Shown here: piece after piece, positions 8,874-21,749 of the stretch
Position numbering within the stretch: the stretch's first letter is position 1
Layout of the letters: each line of letters begins with the position of its first letter
From: Rhytidiadelphus loreus
Taxonomy: Eukaryota > Streptophyta > Bryopsida > Hypnales > Hylocomiaceae
Length of the DNA stretch: 64,000 bases
Assembly (NCBI GenBank): GCA_947034895.1
Contig: OX344762.1
Location: forward strand, 73,464,981-73,528,980
Direction of reading: 5' to 3'
Translations under genes and position numbers: made by a program
The notes under the pieces: model-generated
What the model was told of the DNA's origin: nothing
Seen by the model: the letters and a program-made list of their open reading frames with translations, nothing else
The model's database searches: none

Positions 8874-11290
8874 TTAAAATCTTTGTTAAATGTACAAATT
8901 TGTTCATTTCTCATGTTACATGGGTGATTTGAAAATATTTAGAATACAAAATTTAAAGTGTTAGGGATCCTTAATTATAAATCTCTTATGCACAAAACCA
9001 ATTGTATAATGAACTATTGAACTAGGCATTTTCAAAAATCCAAACTATTTGTTATTGAACCATTTTTTCAAGTACCAAGTCTGATTATTTTATCTATTTT
9101 TTACTCAAAATAGAAATTTCTTAGATTTTGATGGAAAGTAAACAATCACCCAAAAAGAACCCAACAATTTTAAGTTATATAGTCTTAGTAGCACTCCCAA
9201 AGTCTCCATCCATTAAAAAATCTTGAAATGTAGAGCCCAAAGTTCAAAAACCTACACTAAGGTAGGAGGTCCATAAAGTGCCCATTTAAGAGATGAAAAT
9301 CAATTTGTAGAGTGAAACTTCTTGAAATATTTTTCAAATTTTTTTACTTAAAAGACAAATGGAATTGACATCTAATCCAACATTAGGAAAAGTTTGAGGC
9401 TTGAAAGAGGTTGCCAGTTTTTTATTTTCGGCAACCCCGCAGTGCAAGTATAGAAAAAGAAAAAGAATTTTTTAAAATTTTAATTTTTTTTTAATATTAA
9501 AAAAATAAAAAATATTAAAAAAAGTTGTTAGTCTGATGTGGCTCTGACGTGGCACTAGTAGTGCCATGTCAGGTCCGAAAAACGAAAAAAAAAATTCCCT
9601 AATTGCACCGGGGGGGGGAGAAACTTGTAGCCCTTTGTACGCCTCAAATTTTTTGTAATAGTTGTTTCATATTTTTTGGAACTTTGTGGAATTAGTTATG
9701 AATTTTTGAAGTTGAAATGTTATAGGGCTTTGAAATCGCCTACCTCCTGAAATGTATATTGTTTGTACATTACTGATATAATGAAAAAGTAACATGTACA
9801 AATAGTGTACATTTGAGGAAGTGGAAGATTTTAGAGCCTCAACACTTTACGAACCTACTACCTTAAGCTTACCTCACTAATTACAACAACTGAAGCTCAA
9901 GAATTAAAGCTTCAATAATTGACTAGGAAATCTAAAAAATGTTTGGATTAGTTTCATTTGTTTCCAAAAAAATGTTTAGATTTGAGGACTTCACCTGCAT
10001 TGAAGTTGGACATGAGGACTAGGATTGTACTAGAGTTGCTCTAATTATTGCATACCGCCTGCATTGGTCACCCTCTGTATAGCCTCTACATCTCTTAACA
10101 TGCATTCTCCCTCAATAGTATACAGCCTTTATATCATAGCTTCTTGATTGTATATGGACTTTAGATAAGCACAAAATCTTCAATTATGCTTATTTTTTTT
10201 TTTAAATTGCTATATTCTCACTTTACTCTTACCCACGACTTTATAGTTCCACGCATTTCACATTGATTCCATTTCTATTATGCAAATGTAGACAAAATAC
10301 AAACTATAGGCCAACTCTGGCTATTTGGGCCTTAAAGGGTTAATGAACAAAATTTTAAATTGTATTTGTGAGTTGTGTGCCAAATTGATTTCTTTTGCTA
10401 GAAGACACTTCCATTACAAAGTTGGATGAATAGAAACAAAGGTGTGAGCAAATCCAAATTAAAAAGGTTGGGATTTTGTTTCTATTCATCACCAATGATT
10501 CCAAATGTAATTTTCATAAGTTGTTGAAGTTGCTAAAACTCTATTAACCTTAAAAGGCTGAGACCTATCACCAAGGTACTTTGTCAAGAATGATGCTATT
10601 TATACATCAATAAATGCATTCTTCATCTCTACATTAATTAATTTAGAAAGCCATCTATTGACCATTTTTTATAGTTATTGTGGTGTTATAGGCTTAAATG
10701 GGCTAAAAATTTGAATTTACCACATGTATTTGTAGCTACAACATTCTTTTGATAGAAGTTTTGCTAAATTTAACCAAATCTGTGAACATTACTTGTCACC
10801 AACATTTTTTAGTAGGAAGAAGACAAGAAAGTTTGTCAAAAGATGATCGGAGCAAAAGTGGAGGTACTTGCTCTAAAAGCAACCACTAACATAGACATAG
10901 AAGTACGTTTTGCTTTCTTCAGTGTACCAATAGTGTACATTTGAGGAGGTGGTCGCTTTTAATCACCACTACATTTCAACTTCAAAAATTCGTAACTAAT
11001 TCCACAAAGGTCCAAAAAAAATATGAGACGACTTGGGTTAGATGCCAATTCCATTTTTCTTCTTACTAAAATTTACTGAAAACTGTTTCAGGGAGTTTAG
11101 CTTCCCCAAATGCAATCAGCTCTTAACCTGAGGTCGCTATTGTCATTGGCTCTCCCCTGGGCGTGCTGGCTTTCTCTTCAAGGCATTACTGTAGCACGGT
11201 CATAGGCTCTGCTGTTCAGTGGTCAAAGGCTTGCCGATTGAGTTGCGTAAGGTTCGTGTTGGTGGGAAGAGTTGGAGCATTGAGAGAGAG
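8874..11290. other. Repeat-derived intergenic region upstream of XPB
   Basis: Contains a repeat family (called R2 here) at about 9240-9850 (+) and 10820-11070 (-), also present at about 26128-26400. Shared blocks are GGAATTGACATCTAA, GGAATTAGTTA.GAATTTTTGAAGTTGAAATG and an AAATGTACA...TGTACA stretch. A sequence at 10331-10344 (CCTTAAAGGGTTAA) and another at 10544 (TTAACCTTAAAAGGC) look like TTAA-type element ends. From about 11090 the base composition rises towards the XPB promoter and leader. Confidence 0.55.
9381..9661. mobile_element. CATTAG-family MITE inside an R2 repeat, about 281 bp
   Basis: Imperfect inverted ends: CATTAGGAAAAGTTTGAGGC on the left and GCCTCAAA...GTAATAG on the right. 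The related R2 copies at about 26245 and, inverted, at about 11031 read across this point uninterrupted (ATCTAACC.AA..TTGTTTCATATTTTTT), so the insertion is bracketed by two empty relatives. The centre has A/T runs and a 27-bp near-perfect palindrome at 9545-9571 containing TGACGTGGC. A run of nine G lies at about 9610. Confidence 0.65.
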
Positions 11291-14200
11291 ATGAGCAGCC
11301 GGGAGAAGCACGTCGTTTCTGATGAGAGGAGCAAGCGCCGCAAGATGGAAGCGGACACAGGTGCCCAATTTGCGCTTTTAAATTACTTCCTTCTCTCTCG
11401 TTTTCGATTCTCGTCGATTGAATTTGATTGAGCTCAATTTGATTCTTCTGTGCTGCGATTGCTTCTTTGAGTGGGCAGAGTGATCTCTCAATCACTTCCT
11501 CGTTTGAGAGATGGAGGGATTGCAATTTGGTTTTAGGTGTGAGTTTTTCTTGTTTTCTGGAACGAATTCAGTTTATGGAGCTTTGGCTACGAGTGTTCAA
11601 AAGCTTGCAAAAATTAGGCTATTCTCCGAGGTAAGGTTGAGAATTCCAGACTTCCTGAGCGTGATTCGGATTCTCGCTAGGGTTTAGAGCGAGGATTTAG
11701 GGTTTTGAGTGGTGGATGATTTATTGTTGTTCACGCAGCAGCACTAATGCTGGATCCCGGAGATGATCCCGATGAAGTCGAAGAAATCCAACGCCAGGAT
11801 TTTACGAAGTTAGAATTGAAGCCCGACCATCCCAATCGACCGTTGTGGGTGTGCGCCGACGGTCGCATTTTTTTGGAAACGTTCTCCAATTTGTATAAGC
11901 AGGCGTATGACTTCCTTATCGCCATTGCGGAGCCCGTTTGCAGACCCGAGTCGATGCACGAGTACAATTTGACGCCGCACTCGCTCTATGCAGCCGTTTC
12001 AGTCGGGCTTGAAACCGAAACTATTATCACTGTGTTGGATCGGTTGTCCAAGACCAAACTTCCCAGGGAAATCGTCGATTTCATCCGGGGCTCCACACTC
12101 AATTATGGCAAAGTGAAGCTTGTGCTTCAGAAGAATCGCTACTTCGTGGAGTCACCGTTTCCAGAGGTTCCAAACCTCTCTTCATGATAAGCGGTTTCTG
12201 GGAGGGTTTAGGGTTTGCAGCTCCTGTGTGAAAGATGTACTTTGTTTCGCAAGCCTCTCTTTACTCTTGTCTTTTTTTCATAGGGTCTGTAGCTAGAGCA
12301 AAGCTTCTTTAGTACCGTACCCTATTTCAGAACTTCTTTGGATGCTTCTCGCAGGTTTTGCAGAAATTGCTTCGGGATGACACCATTTCACGCGCAAGAT
12401 TGACTGTCGATGAGGTAAGGAAGCTTTCGTTTCAGCTGAATGCTAGTAAGGTGGAGAATACTATTTGCGTCACTTTAACATTTTAACCAATATTTCGAAG
12501 TGTGATTTTTGGGAGATTACTATAGAGCTGTGGAGAGATTACTTAGGGTCCACGAGCCGCAATCTCTTGATATCGAATTTTTATCACTATGTTCGAATTC
12601 CTTATGAGAAGTGGGAGGGTTGTAGACCAGTATTGAAAGGATAGTAGAGAACCCTATTTCCATTCAAAGATCAGTGGCCATAGACATTTAGCCAGGTCAT
12701 ACTTTCACCAGACTTGCTAAATTGAATAAACGAGTGCTAGTCCAACCAAGTGTATGAATAGATGAGTAGCTGTTGGTAACGGGGGTAGATATATGAGACG
12801 GGATCAGGTTCCTTATAGATTTTAGCATCCTCTACCTTAGTCCGCGCAGATATTTCTTGTTTTGTGATCCTCTTCACGGTATTCCAATGTGATTATGTGT
12901 TCGGAGGTTATCTTTGGCCCCTATTATTGGTCGATATCATAAGCATAAGGGTTGTGGAATTTACAGGCACCTGAAGCTGGATCCTCGTCTTTTACAGTCA
13001 GCAGAGCACCTCATGAAATGGGGGCAGCTGCTCCAGAGCTCCTGGGTGGTGATGATATTGGTGTTGCTGAAGAGAAAGAACTCCACTCCTTTGAGATCGA
13101 TCCAGCTCAGGTCTCAACCTCAATCAACACTAGCATTTTATTAGACATTATGATGTGCTACACGTAGTGGAACTTGAATCGTTAATGGATTATTCCTTCG
13201 TCTGAAATTAGCTCGTAGTGTTATGTGGGGTTCGTTTTGCTCTTCAGGAATCCTGATAAATTGTATAACATTTAGAGACTATTAACAGCACTTTCTTTGT
13301 AAGATTGCTATCAACTCGGTGATGCCAAATGAATTTGGTTTTGATGGGAGGTTTATACATGAACCTCGTCATGATGCTTTTAATCGGTGTTTGAAAATGC
13401 AGGTTGAGCATGTCAAACAGCGGTGTCTGCCAAATGCTCTCAATTATCCTATGCTTGAAGAATACGATTTTCGAAATGACTCTGTAAGTGTTCAGATCTG
13501 CTGTATTGCCAGCTTATGCGAATTTTGTAGGATGAGGGAGGATTGCAGTTTGTTATTAGGGGTTCCAAACCTTTTACCAGGGTGAGGATTATGTCTTCCT
13601 ACACTTTAAGATTAGGAAAAAGCGAGGTTTGTGATTGATTGTCGCTATAATCTCAATTATCTCTACTGCTTTATCTCTTTAGCAAGCTAATCTTCAACTC
13701 TGCTATAATAGGGTTCTAGAATATTCATGGGATCCACAAGAAAGGGGTTGCAAAACTCTAGAAACAATCTTGACTCCTGACTGGATACATTTGCAATCCA
13801 GATTATCTTTCCGATTATTCTAGTCCCAAGGTTTGATAATCCTTTACGTACTGTTGGTTGGCAGGTTAATCCAAACTTGGAAATCGAGCTCAAGCCTCAA
13901 GCCCAACCTCGACCTTACCAAGAGAAAAGCCTTAGCAAAATGTTTGGAAATGGTGCGTTGAGCAGTTTCGACTGTCAAGCGATATTGTTTTTCTGAACCT
14001 TTTCAATCGGGCTTTTCACTTACCACTTGAAAACCTGACAGGGCGCGCCAGATCAGGCATCATCGTGCTGCCGTGTGGGGCTGGGAAATCTCTTGTGGGA
14101 GTTTCAGCAGCTTGTCGAATCCGCAAAAGCGTGTTGTGTCTGGCTACCAATGCGGTGTCAGTTGACCAATGGGCTTTTCAGTTCAAATTGTGGTCGACAG

Positions 14201-17200
14201 TGGCGGACCATCAAATTTCTCGCTTTACTTCGGACAGCAAAGAGAGGTTTCGGGGATCTGTTGGAGTTGTGGTCACCACTTATAACATGGTTGCTTTTAG
14301 TGGCAAGCGATCAGAAGAGTCTCAAAAAATCATCGAGGAGATCCAGAATCGGGAGTGGGGACTCCTGCTCATGGACGAGGTACGCCTAACTACTGAGTAT
14401 CCTTGAAAGATTCATGTTTGTCCGAGGTCTAGTGCATTTCTAGTTCTTGGCGCTTAATCCGTAAAGGATCAAAGAATCACCGTTGTAAAGTGACCAATTC
14501 GATGATCACATTGTGAATGAATTTGGCCCCATCTGAACTATATTTTACCGCACCAGAAGCAGTGAAGAGAACTGCATGTGTTGGTGAAAAATTAAGTAAT
14601 TTGGACCAAGGAAAGTCCCCGTTTGACTTACCCAAAACTGCTCAAAAAAACATGAGGCCCAATTTTGGGCTTCTTGATCCGTTTGGGGTGAAAGTTCTCA
14701 AATGCAGGCTCTCTAATATATGAAGCTCTGCTTCAGACTTCTGATGTCTACATTTAATCATTGGGTGGACTTTGTACTCAGGTGCACGTTGTACCAGCAC
14801 ACATGTTTCGGAAAGTTATCAGCATCACAAAATCGCACTGCAAGCTTGGGCTTACTGGTGGGCTTCTTTCTAGCTGACTATATCAGGGTAGTTCATACTG
14901 TGAGTCTTGCTAATTCCGTGCCTGTTAGTCTAAGAGCCATTAGTATCAGATTCTGTGAGCATTCTTGCTGTGGGGACTAGCTATTGTCATTCTATGTCCT
15001 CACCTGAATGTTATGGGTTTGAACAAATCATGTTAGCTCTGAAACTGACATATTTTTTCCGATTACGTCTGCAGCGACGCTAGTCCGTGAGGATGAACGA
15101 ATTAGTGATCTTAATTTTCTGATTGGGCCCAAGTTGTACGAGGCAAATTGGCTGGATCTGGTGAAGGGCGGGTTTATTGCAAACGTACAGTGCGCTGAGG
15201 TTTGGTGCCCCATGACCAAAGAATTCTATAGAGAGTATCTGAAGAAGGAAAACTCAAGGAAGAAACAGGTGGGGTCACTCATTACACACTGGAAATACTC
15301 GACTGAACGGATTTTGTGGAATCAAAATTACTATATGATGCAAAGCTATTTGTTGTCCTGCATTGGGGCCGGTCGTTATTACTGTGGTCTTTAGTAAATA
15401 GTTTTGTTATTATTATTGACCCCAAATATTATTGTACTCACAGCGTTGATTTCTGCTCTATATGCCGTTCTATCGGTACTGTCACCCCTAGTTTGCAATG
15501 ATCTGGCATCTGATGAACGCGAATGTTTGTAGGGACTTTACGTGATGAATCCAAACAAGTTTCGTGCCTGTGAGTTCTTAATACGTTTTCACGAACAACA
15601 ACGCGGTGACAAGATTATTGTGTTTTCTGATAATCTATTTGCACTTCGCGAGTATGCAACGAAGCTTAAGAAACCATTCATATATGGACCTACCAGGTAT
15701 TTAGCCTGCCTCTACTTGGAATTCTGCGGTGGGATAGCATTCTATAATGCTCAGTCTTGTTATGTTGATCCCAGGACTATCGGTTCTCATTCCAAAGTTT
15801 TGTGAAATGACTTCATGATGGTTAATGTGGTGTTATTGTTTATTGCAGCCATCATGAGCGGACTCGAATTTTGTACGCATTCAAGCATAGCCCGAATGTC
15901 AACACTGTTTTCCTGTCAAAGGTAACATTGCTTTTGTCAAGTCTTGAAACATGGTATCTGAAGTAAGTATCAATCTTGCTTGATGCTTATAGTAATCCTT
16001 TCGGTTCTTCAAACAGGTGGGAGACAATTCAATTGATATTCCAGAAGCTAATGTCATCATTCAAATTTCATCACACGCTGGTTCTCGTCGGCAAGAAGCT
16101 CAACGGTTGGGTCGTATTTTACGAGCAAAGGTCAGGCATTGCATCAGTTTGCAGTTATCATTAGACATTTCAGAAGTTCATAGTTGTAACACAGCCTGAT
16201 TATGTGAAATCTGTTCGAGTGTACGGCTAGTTTGATTCCTTGTCGTGGTTGTGGTTATGGATTACTTTTGGCTCAATGTTTTTCTATTTTCCAACTTTGG
16301 ATAATCTCTTCTTACGAGTATCACTTTGTTATGTTGTACACGTCATTCAGGGGAAACCCAAGGATCGGATGGCAGGAGGGGCTGAGGAGTTCAATGCGTT
16401 CTTCTACTCTTTGGTTTCCACTGACACTCAAGTAATGCCCTTGAGATTCTAATCCTTAGAATATTTTCGGACCAAGCTGCACGTATTCTTGAAAGCTATA
16501 TAATTTTTTCAAGTGGTCATCTTCTGGGCTGACTCTTGACTTGATAATTGTCGTTGCTGAATTATGAACAGGAAATGTACTATTCCACAAAGAGACAGCA
16601 GTTTTTGATTGATCAGGGTTACAGTTTCAAGGTACTCTCATTTGACATGTTAATCGTTTGGTTCTCATCTTCTCCTGATGTCACGAAACAATAATTGGTC
16701 AGCTTTCCCATCTATTTTATTGACTACGGCGTCATTTCAAAAAATTGATAATGACCTGCATACAAAACTGATCTGTGAAATTTCATAGGTTTAGAGAGGC
16801 TGACCTTGTTACTTGGGATCATTCCTCTAGGTGATTACAAGCTTACCACCTTCAGATGCCGGGGCAGATTTGAACTACTACAGTCTTGATGATCAGTTGA
16901 GCCTGCTGACTAAGGTACATTTTCTTTCGAGTGTCTGAATCACAATTTTCTGCGAGTGAGCAATGAAATCATTTGCTCTGTTTGTTCACCTCAAATTTTG
17001 CATATTATGATGTTGCGAAATCCCTGGCAAGAACCAGTGACATGTAGCTTCTGTTGGCCAGGTTCTTCATGCTGGGGAGGAGGCGAGCGGAATTGAGCAA
17101 TTGGAAGAGGATGCAGATGATATCACTCGAGGGAGGTTTACTAGACGGCATGGCAATATGAGCAGTATGTCAGGAGCTGATGGTCGGCTTTACTACGAGT

Positions 17201-17876
17201 ACAGGTGCGTCCCTCAAGTCATCACTACTCTAATGTATCCTGTTAGTGCATGAGACGCTAATTTACCGACTTCACACTATTTTAAATTAGCGCAGGCTGA
17301 AATATTACCGTATTCCGCTAGTTTTTCATATGGTTTACCACATCAAATGTGGATTGCCCTAAAGTCATTCCTTTAAGCTGATTTGCATATATTCAGTTAA
17401 AATTATTGGGAGAGGTTTTGTGCCAGTTACAAATGACCTCTATGACATAATTGAGAAGGGTAACAGAGTTGGATATCTCCACCTTAACTGTGACACTTAT
17501 CTAAATGCAACACTATAAACTCTTGCACATATAGATTTTTTGAGATTGTGTACTTCGTCAACATCAAACTCGTGTCAGTTTGTATCAGAAAATATTATGA
17601 ATCTTTATAACTTTTGCATATGGTATGCAAATCATGCAATCTTTCGTACAAATGTGATATGTAATCAATATTTTTTTTTAAATCACATCTGAATGTTGTG
17701 TAAACCCATGATCTGGCACTGGGGAAGAAAGAAAGGAGAGTTTTGTGAAGGGGGAGCTCAGGTCTAACAGTTCCTTACTAATGTGCAGCACGGGTGGCCG
17801 TGGAAGAGGTGGCAAACCCAAACCTAGGGACCCAAACAAACCTCGCAACCAGCTCTTCAAGAAACGTTTCACTTAG
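11291..17876 (+). CDS. XPB: TFIIH subunit XPB, ATP-dependent 3'-5' DNA helicase
   Basis: Seventeen exons: 11291-11360, 11739-12166, 12355-12414, 12967-13110, 13403-13483, 13865-13952, 14042-14379, 14782-14857, 15075-15268, 15533-15696, 15849-15921, 16017-16130, 16351-16431, 16572-16631, 16831-16914, 17062-17204, 17789-17876. They join in phase to 761 aa, close to the usual plant length. The N-terminal damage-recognition part contains [17 protein letters not shown]. Helicase motifs follow: Walker A CGAGKS (lysine near residue 306), the DEVH box near 402-405 (split by an intron between E and V), the RED motif near 433-435 and motif VI QRLGR near 601-605. The C-terminus is basic and Gly/Arg-rich. 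XPB opens promoter DNA in RNA polymerase II initiation and unwinds damaged DNA in nucleotide excision repair. Start chosen at 11291: it is the first in-frame ATG. Splice sites are GT/AG; the longest introns are about 550-590 bp (introns 4 and 16) and hold no further gene. Confidence 0.96.
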
Positions 17877-20800
17877 AATGTATTTGTAAGGAGCATTGGA
17901 GCTTCTATTGCTTTTTGCTTCACGGATGTAGTTTACAATTGTCCAAAGTTCCTAAAATTGAAAATTGAAAGAGGTTTTGCAATTGCAAGTTGCATGGGTA
18001 GAATTACAATTACAACGTTGTGAAAGGTCATGTTATCAAGTTTCCGTCTGTGATCATAATATATCTTGGAAATTCACACCTCAGAAAAAACTAGATTTTT
18101 GGATCCCATTTTGCAATTACCATGCATTTTTGTAAAGAAAATCTTTGAAACATCAACCAACAATCGGGGAGGATAGGTGGTTTAGGTACTGTGAACTTTG
18201 AAAATGGGAAACAACCAAGGTAACACTTTTTCTAGTCCTACTATCTCAAATGTTGAACATGACCCAAAAAAATTGATGAGATTGTTAGCAAACTCAAAAA
18301 TTGCAATTCAAATGTTTTTTTTAATAATTCTGTGATGCTCTCAAAGTATTTTATGATTTTTTAAAGTTGAAAACAAAGAATAGCCTATGACTCACCTTGA
18401 ATGGACATCCTTGAAGTTAAAAATGTCTTGCCTCTCATTGGTTGCTTCAAATTACAACTTTCACACTACAACTTTCATTATTGTCAATATTGTCGATAAA
18501 TTGAAAATTGCCAAAAATTACATTAACCTTTCTAAAATTGGCCATTTTTTGATGATATTGACTTTCCTCCTCAACTTCAAGTAAAAGAGAGAAATATGGT
18601 CATATTCCCTTACCTCTTTTAGCTTGGAGGGTAAAAAATTTGCCAACTTATGAAAGATAAAATTAATAAGAAGTGATTCATTGATTAGGATTAATTCACT
18701 TTTAACTCTAACAAAAAGCAATTAGTTTCCTACAAATATACAACTATATCCATCCAACATTTAAAACCATAAACTTAAAAACCAATTGTCTCCACAATGA
18801 CAAAATGGAATTTAGATAGGTACCTATGAAGTCAATTTTGAATGAATCATTTTCAAATTTTGATACATGATACATGATACACATTTGTGTATTAAGCCTT
18901 TTGCAAATACAATTTTATTTTAGTCAAGATTCTAGGCATGTTCTTCATTCAAAAGATATGTAGTCCCATAGTCTAAACACAAATCCATTAGGGCGCTAAT
19001 TGAGGGTCAAAGTATTGAAAGAAGGTAAAAACAATTTATCCTTTTCTTTTGTAACCTCTCATATATTGCACTTCATGAAGTCAAATTTTATTGTAAAATT
19101 ATAGCATTTTGTTTTTTAAATTTGACTTCAAGGAAAAAATCTTGTGAATTCTTCTACTATTATTAGTTCTCAAAAGAACATATAAAACTTGCAAGTAATT
19201 TGGGGCCTATTAGAGACCTCAACTATTTTTGTAATTCACATGCAAGTAACTAAACTTGAATTTTGACCTCAAATTTTGGATATTGCCAAATTCTCCACAA
19301 ACATGAGTCAAATTCTCAAATGACTCTACTGGGCAAAGGGCCCAAGAATTATTTTTCTAACTTCAAACATTAAGATCTCACAATCTAAATTGTGAAAGCC
19401 TTTCTAAAATTTTCTATAGTACAATAGTGCACTTATAAAGGTTGAGTTTTAAAAACATGAGAATCCCATGTGCTCAATGCATTGAAAAAATGGCAATTGT
19501 TGACAATATTTGGCTTGATTTTTGGTTAAATGTTAACTAGGTCCTATAGGGATTAATTGTTTCAAAGTAAAAATTTGTATATTTCAATAAAACAAAAATT
19601 ATAAATATATATAAAATATAAACATGTCATGAGTTTCATAATTTTTAACAATTTTACCAAATACAAATTATAAATATGTATTTTTAATATTGGTATATTG
19701 ATATACTTTTTGTTACATGCCTATAATAAAAAATCCAACAACAAAATTTGAAAATCCAACAATATAAATGGCAAGTCCTAATTCTTGACCACGATCTTTT
19801 CAATGTAGAGGTGAAGTGGGAAACAATTGTAAAGTCACATAAAATAGCATTTAGATTTGGTCAATAGTTAAGCACATATATAGGGTTAAAAAAACTTTTT
19901 TTTAAATTACTATATGAACAAATGTGAAAATTATAATTGTACGTTTTACAAATTTATATCATTCATACCAAAAGAACATATCTTACCCCTAAGAGAGAAA
20001 AAATAACTCCCACCATGATAGAAATTAGAATTCAAAGTAGTACATTCAGTAGTAGGGTTATTTGATCAAGTTCTATAATATAGCTTTTGTACTTATATAC
20101 TATGGTGTGAATTAGTGCTTATATATGATAATGTAGTTGAATATGATAGGAATGAAATACAAAACACACATATCCAAGGGAAAATATGTGGTTAAAAAGG
20201 GCCTCTCAAAGCTTTAAGAGATGAGATATTTTCCATTTATACAAATATGCCTATAAATACAAACTCAATTGTTATATATTCTTTGCACTAGGCGGGAAAA
20301 TCTTTGCTCTACTTTAATGTGGCACATAACATGTCAGATGAATTATATCTTATAATAAACTCTTAAAGGTTGGCCAGCCCATCCGAACAGGCCGTCGGAT
20401 CAGCTCGTCCGATCTGTTAGTGCGGATTCGGGACTTCACGTAGTTGAGTTTCAAATACAATTGTTTCACATTTACAACACAAGTGCCCAAGGCTTATCCA
20501 AACATTTGGACTTGGCTTCTTCCAATTGGGGAGGTCATGTGTTACAATTGAGATTATAATCTTCAAGCAATTAGATATTGTAAGAGAATATAGTAGCATT
20601 TGAGAGAACTTAAACCACTCAGGTTATAATCTTATTATTCTTTGTTCATCCCTTGTAGTTTATATCTCCCTCTTTTGTGTAAACTAACTCTTAATCTTGG
20701 AAGAAATATTCATCTTCATAAGAATTGTATATAAATTCTTGTTCATCTCACAAAATTAAATTTATACTATGCCATTTTTTTCATACTTGGTGTAGATTTG

Positions 20801-21296
20801 CCATTTCTTTTACTATTTGAGAAAGTGCTAAGATGGTAATCACTTACAATTTAGTGAAGCACTGTATTTCTACATCATCTATCACCGGGAAGGCAAGAAA
20901 GCTTTGTCACCAACATGCCGTCATTGCTTTTTGTGCCCACATTTTGAACTTTCAATTGCATTCATGTGATCGAAAACAACCACAAAGATCTTAGTTACTC
21001 AATGATTCTTTTGAACTTATCCACCTTTGCATGGAGCGCAATCTCCTACTAGTTTTTTTTCCAAAGCTAGCTGGGCTTCTTGAGGCCTCATTTTTTACCT
21101 AATGCTTTGAGACCAAAAGAAAACTAACCACTTGAGTTGAGAGTTGTCAATTCTAGTGATAAGATCATCAAACCCACGTCACTCAAAAACTAAGGATGTC
21201 TTAACTCTAATGCTCAAAACTTCAAAGCATTCATTTACATTTACAAAACAAAGAGAAATTGCATTTGCATTCAAAGGAAACTTATTGGAATTCATT
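17877..21296. other. Gene-poor AT-rich intergenic region
   Basis: No gene or RNA gene is recognised. The segment 19343-19560 resembles the right part of the TTAA element family (ACTTCAAAC.TTAA.ATCTCACAATCTA...GGTCCTATAGGG, then ATTAAT), a probable old, decayed member whose left end I cannot place. A short GC-rich patch at 20365-20430 contains near-inverse pieces GTCGGATC / GTCCGATC, of unknown origin. Confidence 0.35.
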
Positions 21297-21749
21297 TTAG
21301 GATAACTTTGCATCTTCTTCTGGAGTTTCATCATCCATGCTAGTGGCTTCTTCTCCCAATCTCAATCCCTCCCAATTCCCCTCCTCAAGCTCATTTTCTT
21401 GCAATTCTTCTTTTGCATCTTGGTCTTCAATCTCCTCTTTCATCCTCATTTCCTCTTCTCTCTCCTTGAGATGTATCTCTTTGTCTATGAGTTCCTTGGT
21501 ATCAACACTTTGTTCTTCTTCAACCAAAGGATCATTTGCCACAGTCATAGACTTTGACACAACCCAATCTGTAGTGATGTTGGCAAGGGTTTGACCCTTG
21601 GAAGTTGGCCTTGAATGCAACGAGTTGTATTGAAAGAAAACAAGGAATAGAATGGTTGTCATTGTGCATGCAAGGATCACCATCCGCTTCTTTCGGGTGT
21701 TTCCATTGCTACAACTTCGTAATCTCAACAAGTATTGTTGGCCATACAT
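21297..21749 (-). CDS. Hypothetical type II membrane-anchored acidic protein or N-terminal fragment
   Basis: ORF of 150 aa with an ATG start and a coherent layout. A basic N-terminus (RLRSCSNGNTRKKR) is followed by a hydrophobic segment at residues about 23-41 (MVILACTMTTILFLVFFQY), then a strongly acidic Glu-rich stalk from about residue 75 with coiled-coil character (KEREEEMRMKEEIEDQD). This is the shape of a Golgi signal-anchor and stem as found in plant glycosyltransferases. No catalytic domain follows: the frame stops and nothing coding is visible downstream on the minus strand. It may be a small gene, or the first exon of a glycosyltransferase gene that has lost its rest. I do not recognise a family. 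Confidence 0.42.
   Translation of the reverse strand: MYGQQYLLRLRSCSNGNTRKKRMVILACTMTTILFLVFFQYNSLHSRPTSKGQTLANITTDWVVSKSMTVANDPLVEEEQSVDTKELIDKEIHLKEREEEMRMKEEIEDQDAKEELQENELEEGNWEGLRLGEEATSMDDETPEEDAKLS

Noticed and set aside
9060..10344. A full-length TTAA element spanning the R2 copy and ending at CCTTAAAGGG|TTAA
   Set aside because: The right end fits, but no matching left end or continuous interior similarity could be shown, so only the R2 block is reported.
20365..20430. GC-rich patch with inverse GTCGGATC/GTCCGATC pieces considered as a tRNA or small RNA
   Set aside because: No cloverleaf with proper T-loop and acceptor pairing could be drawn.
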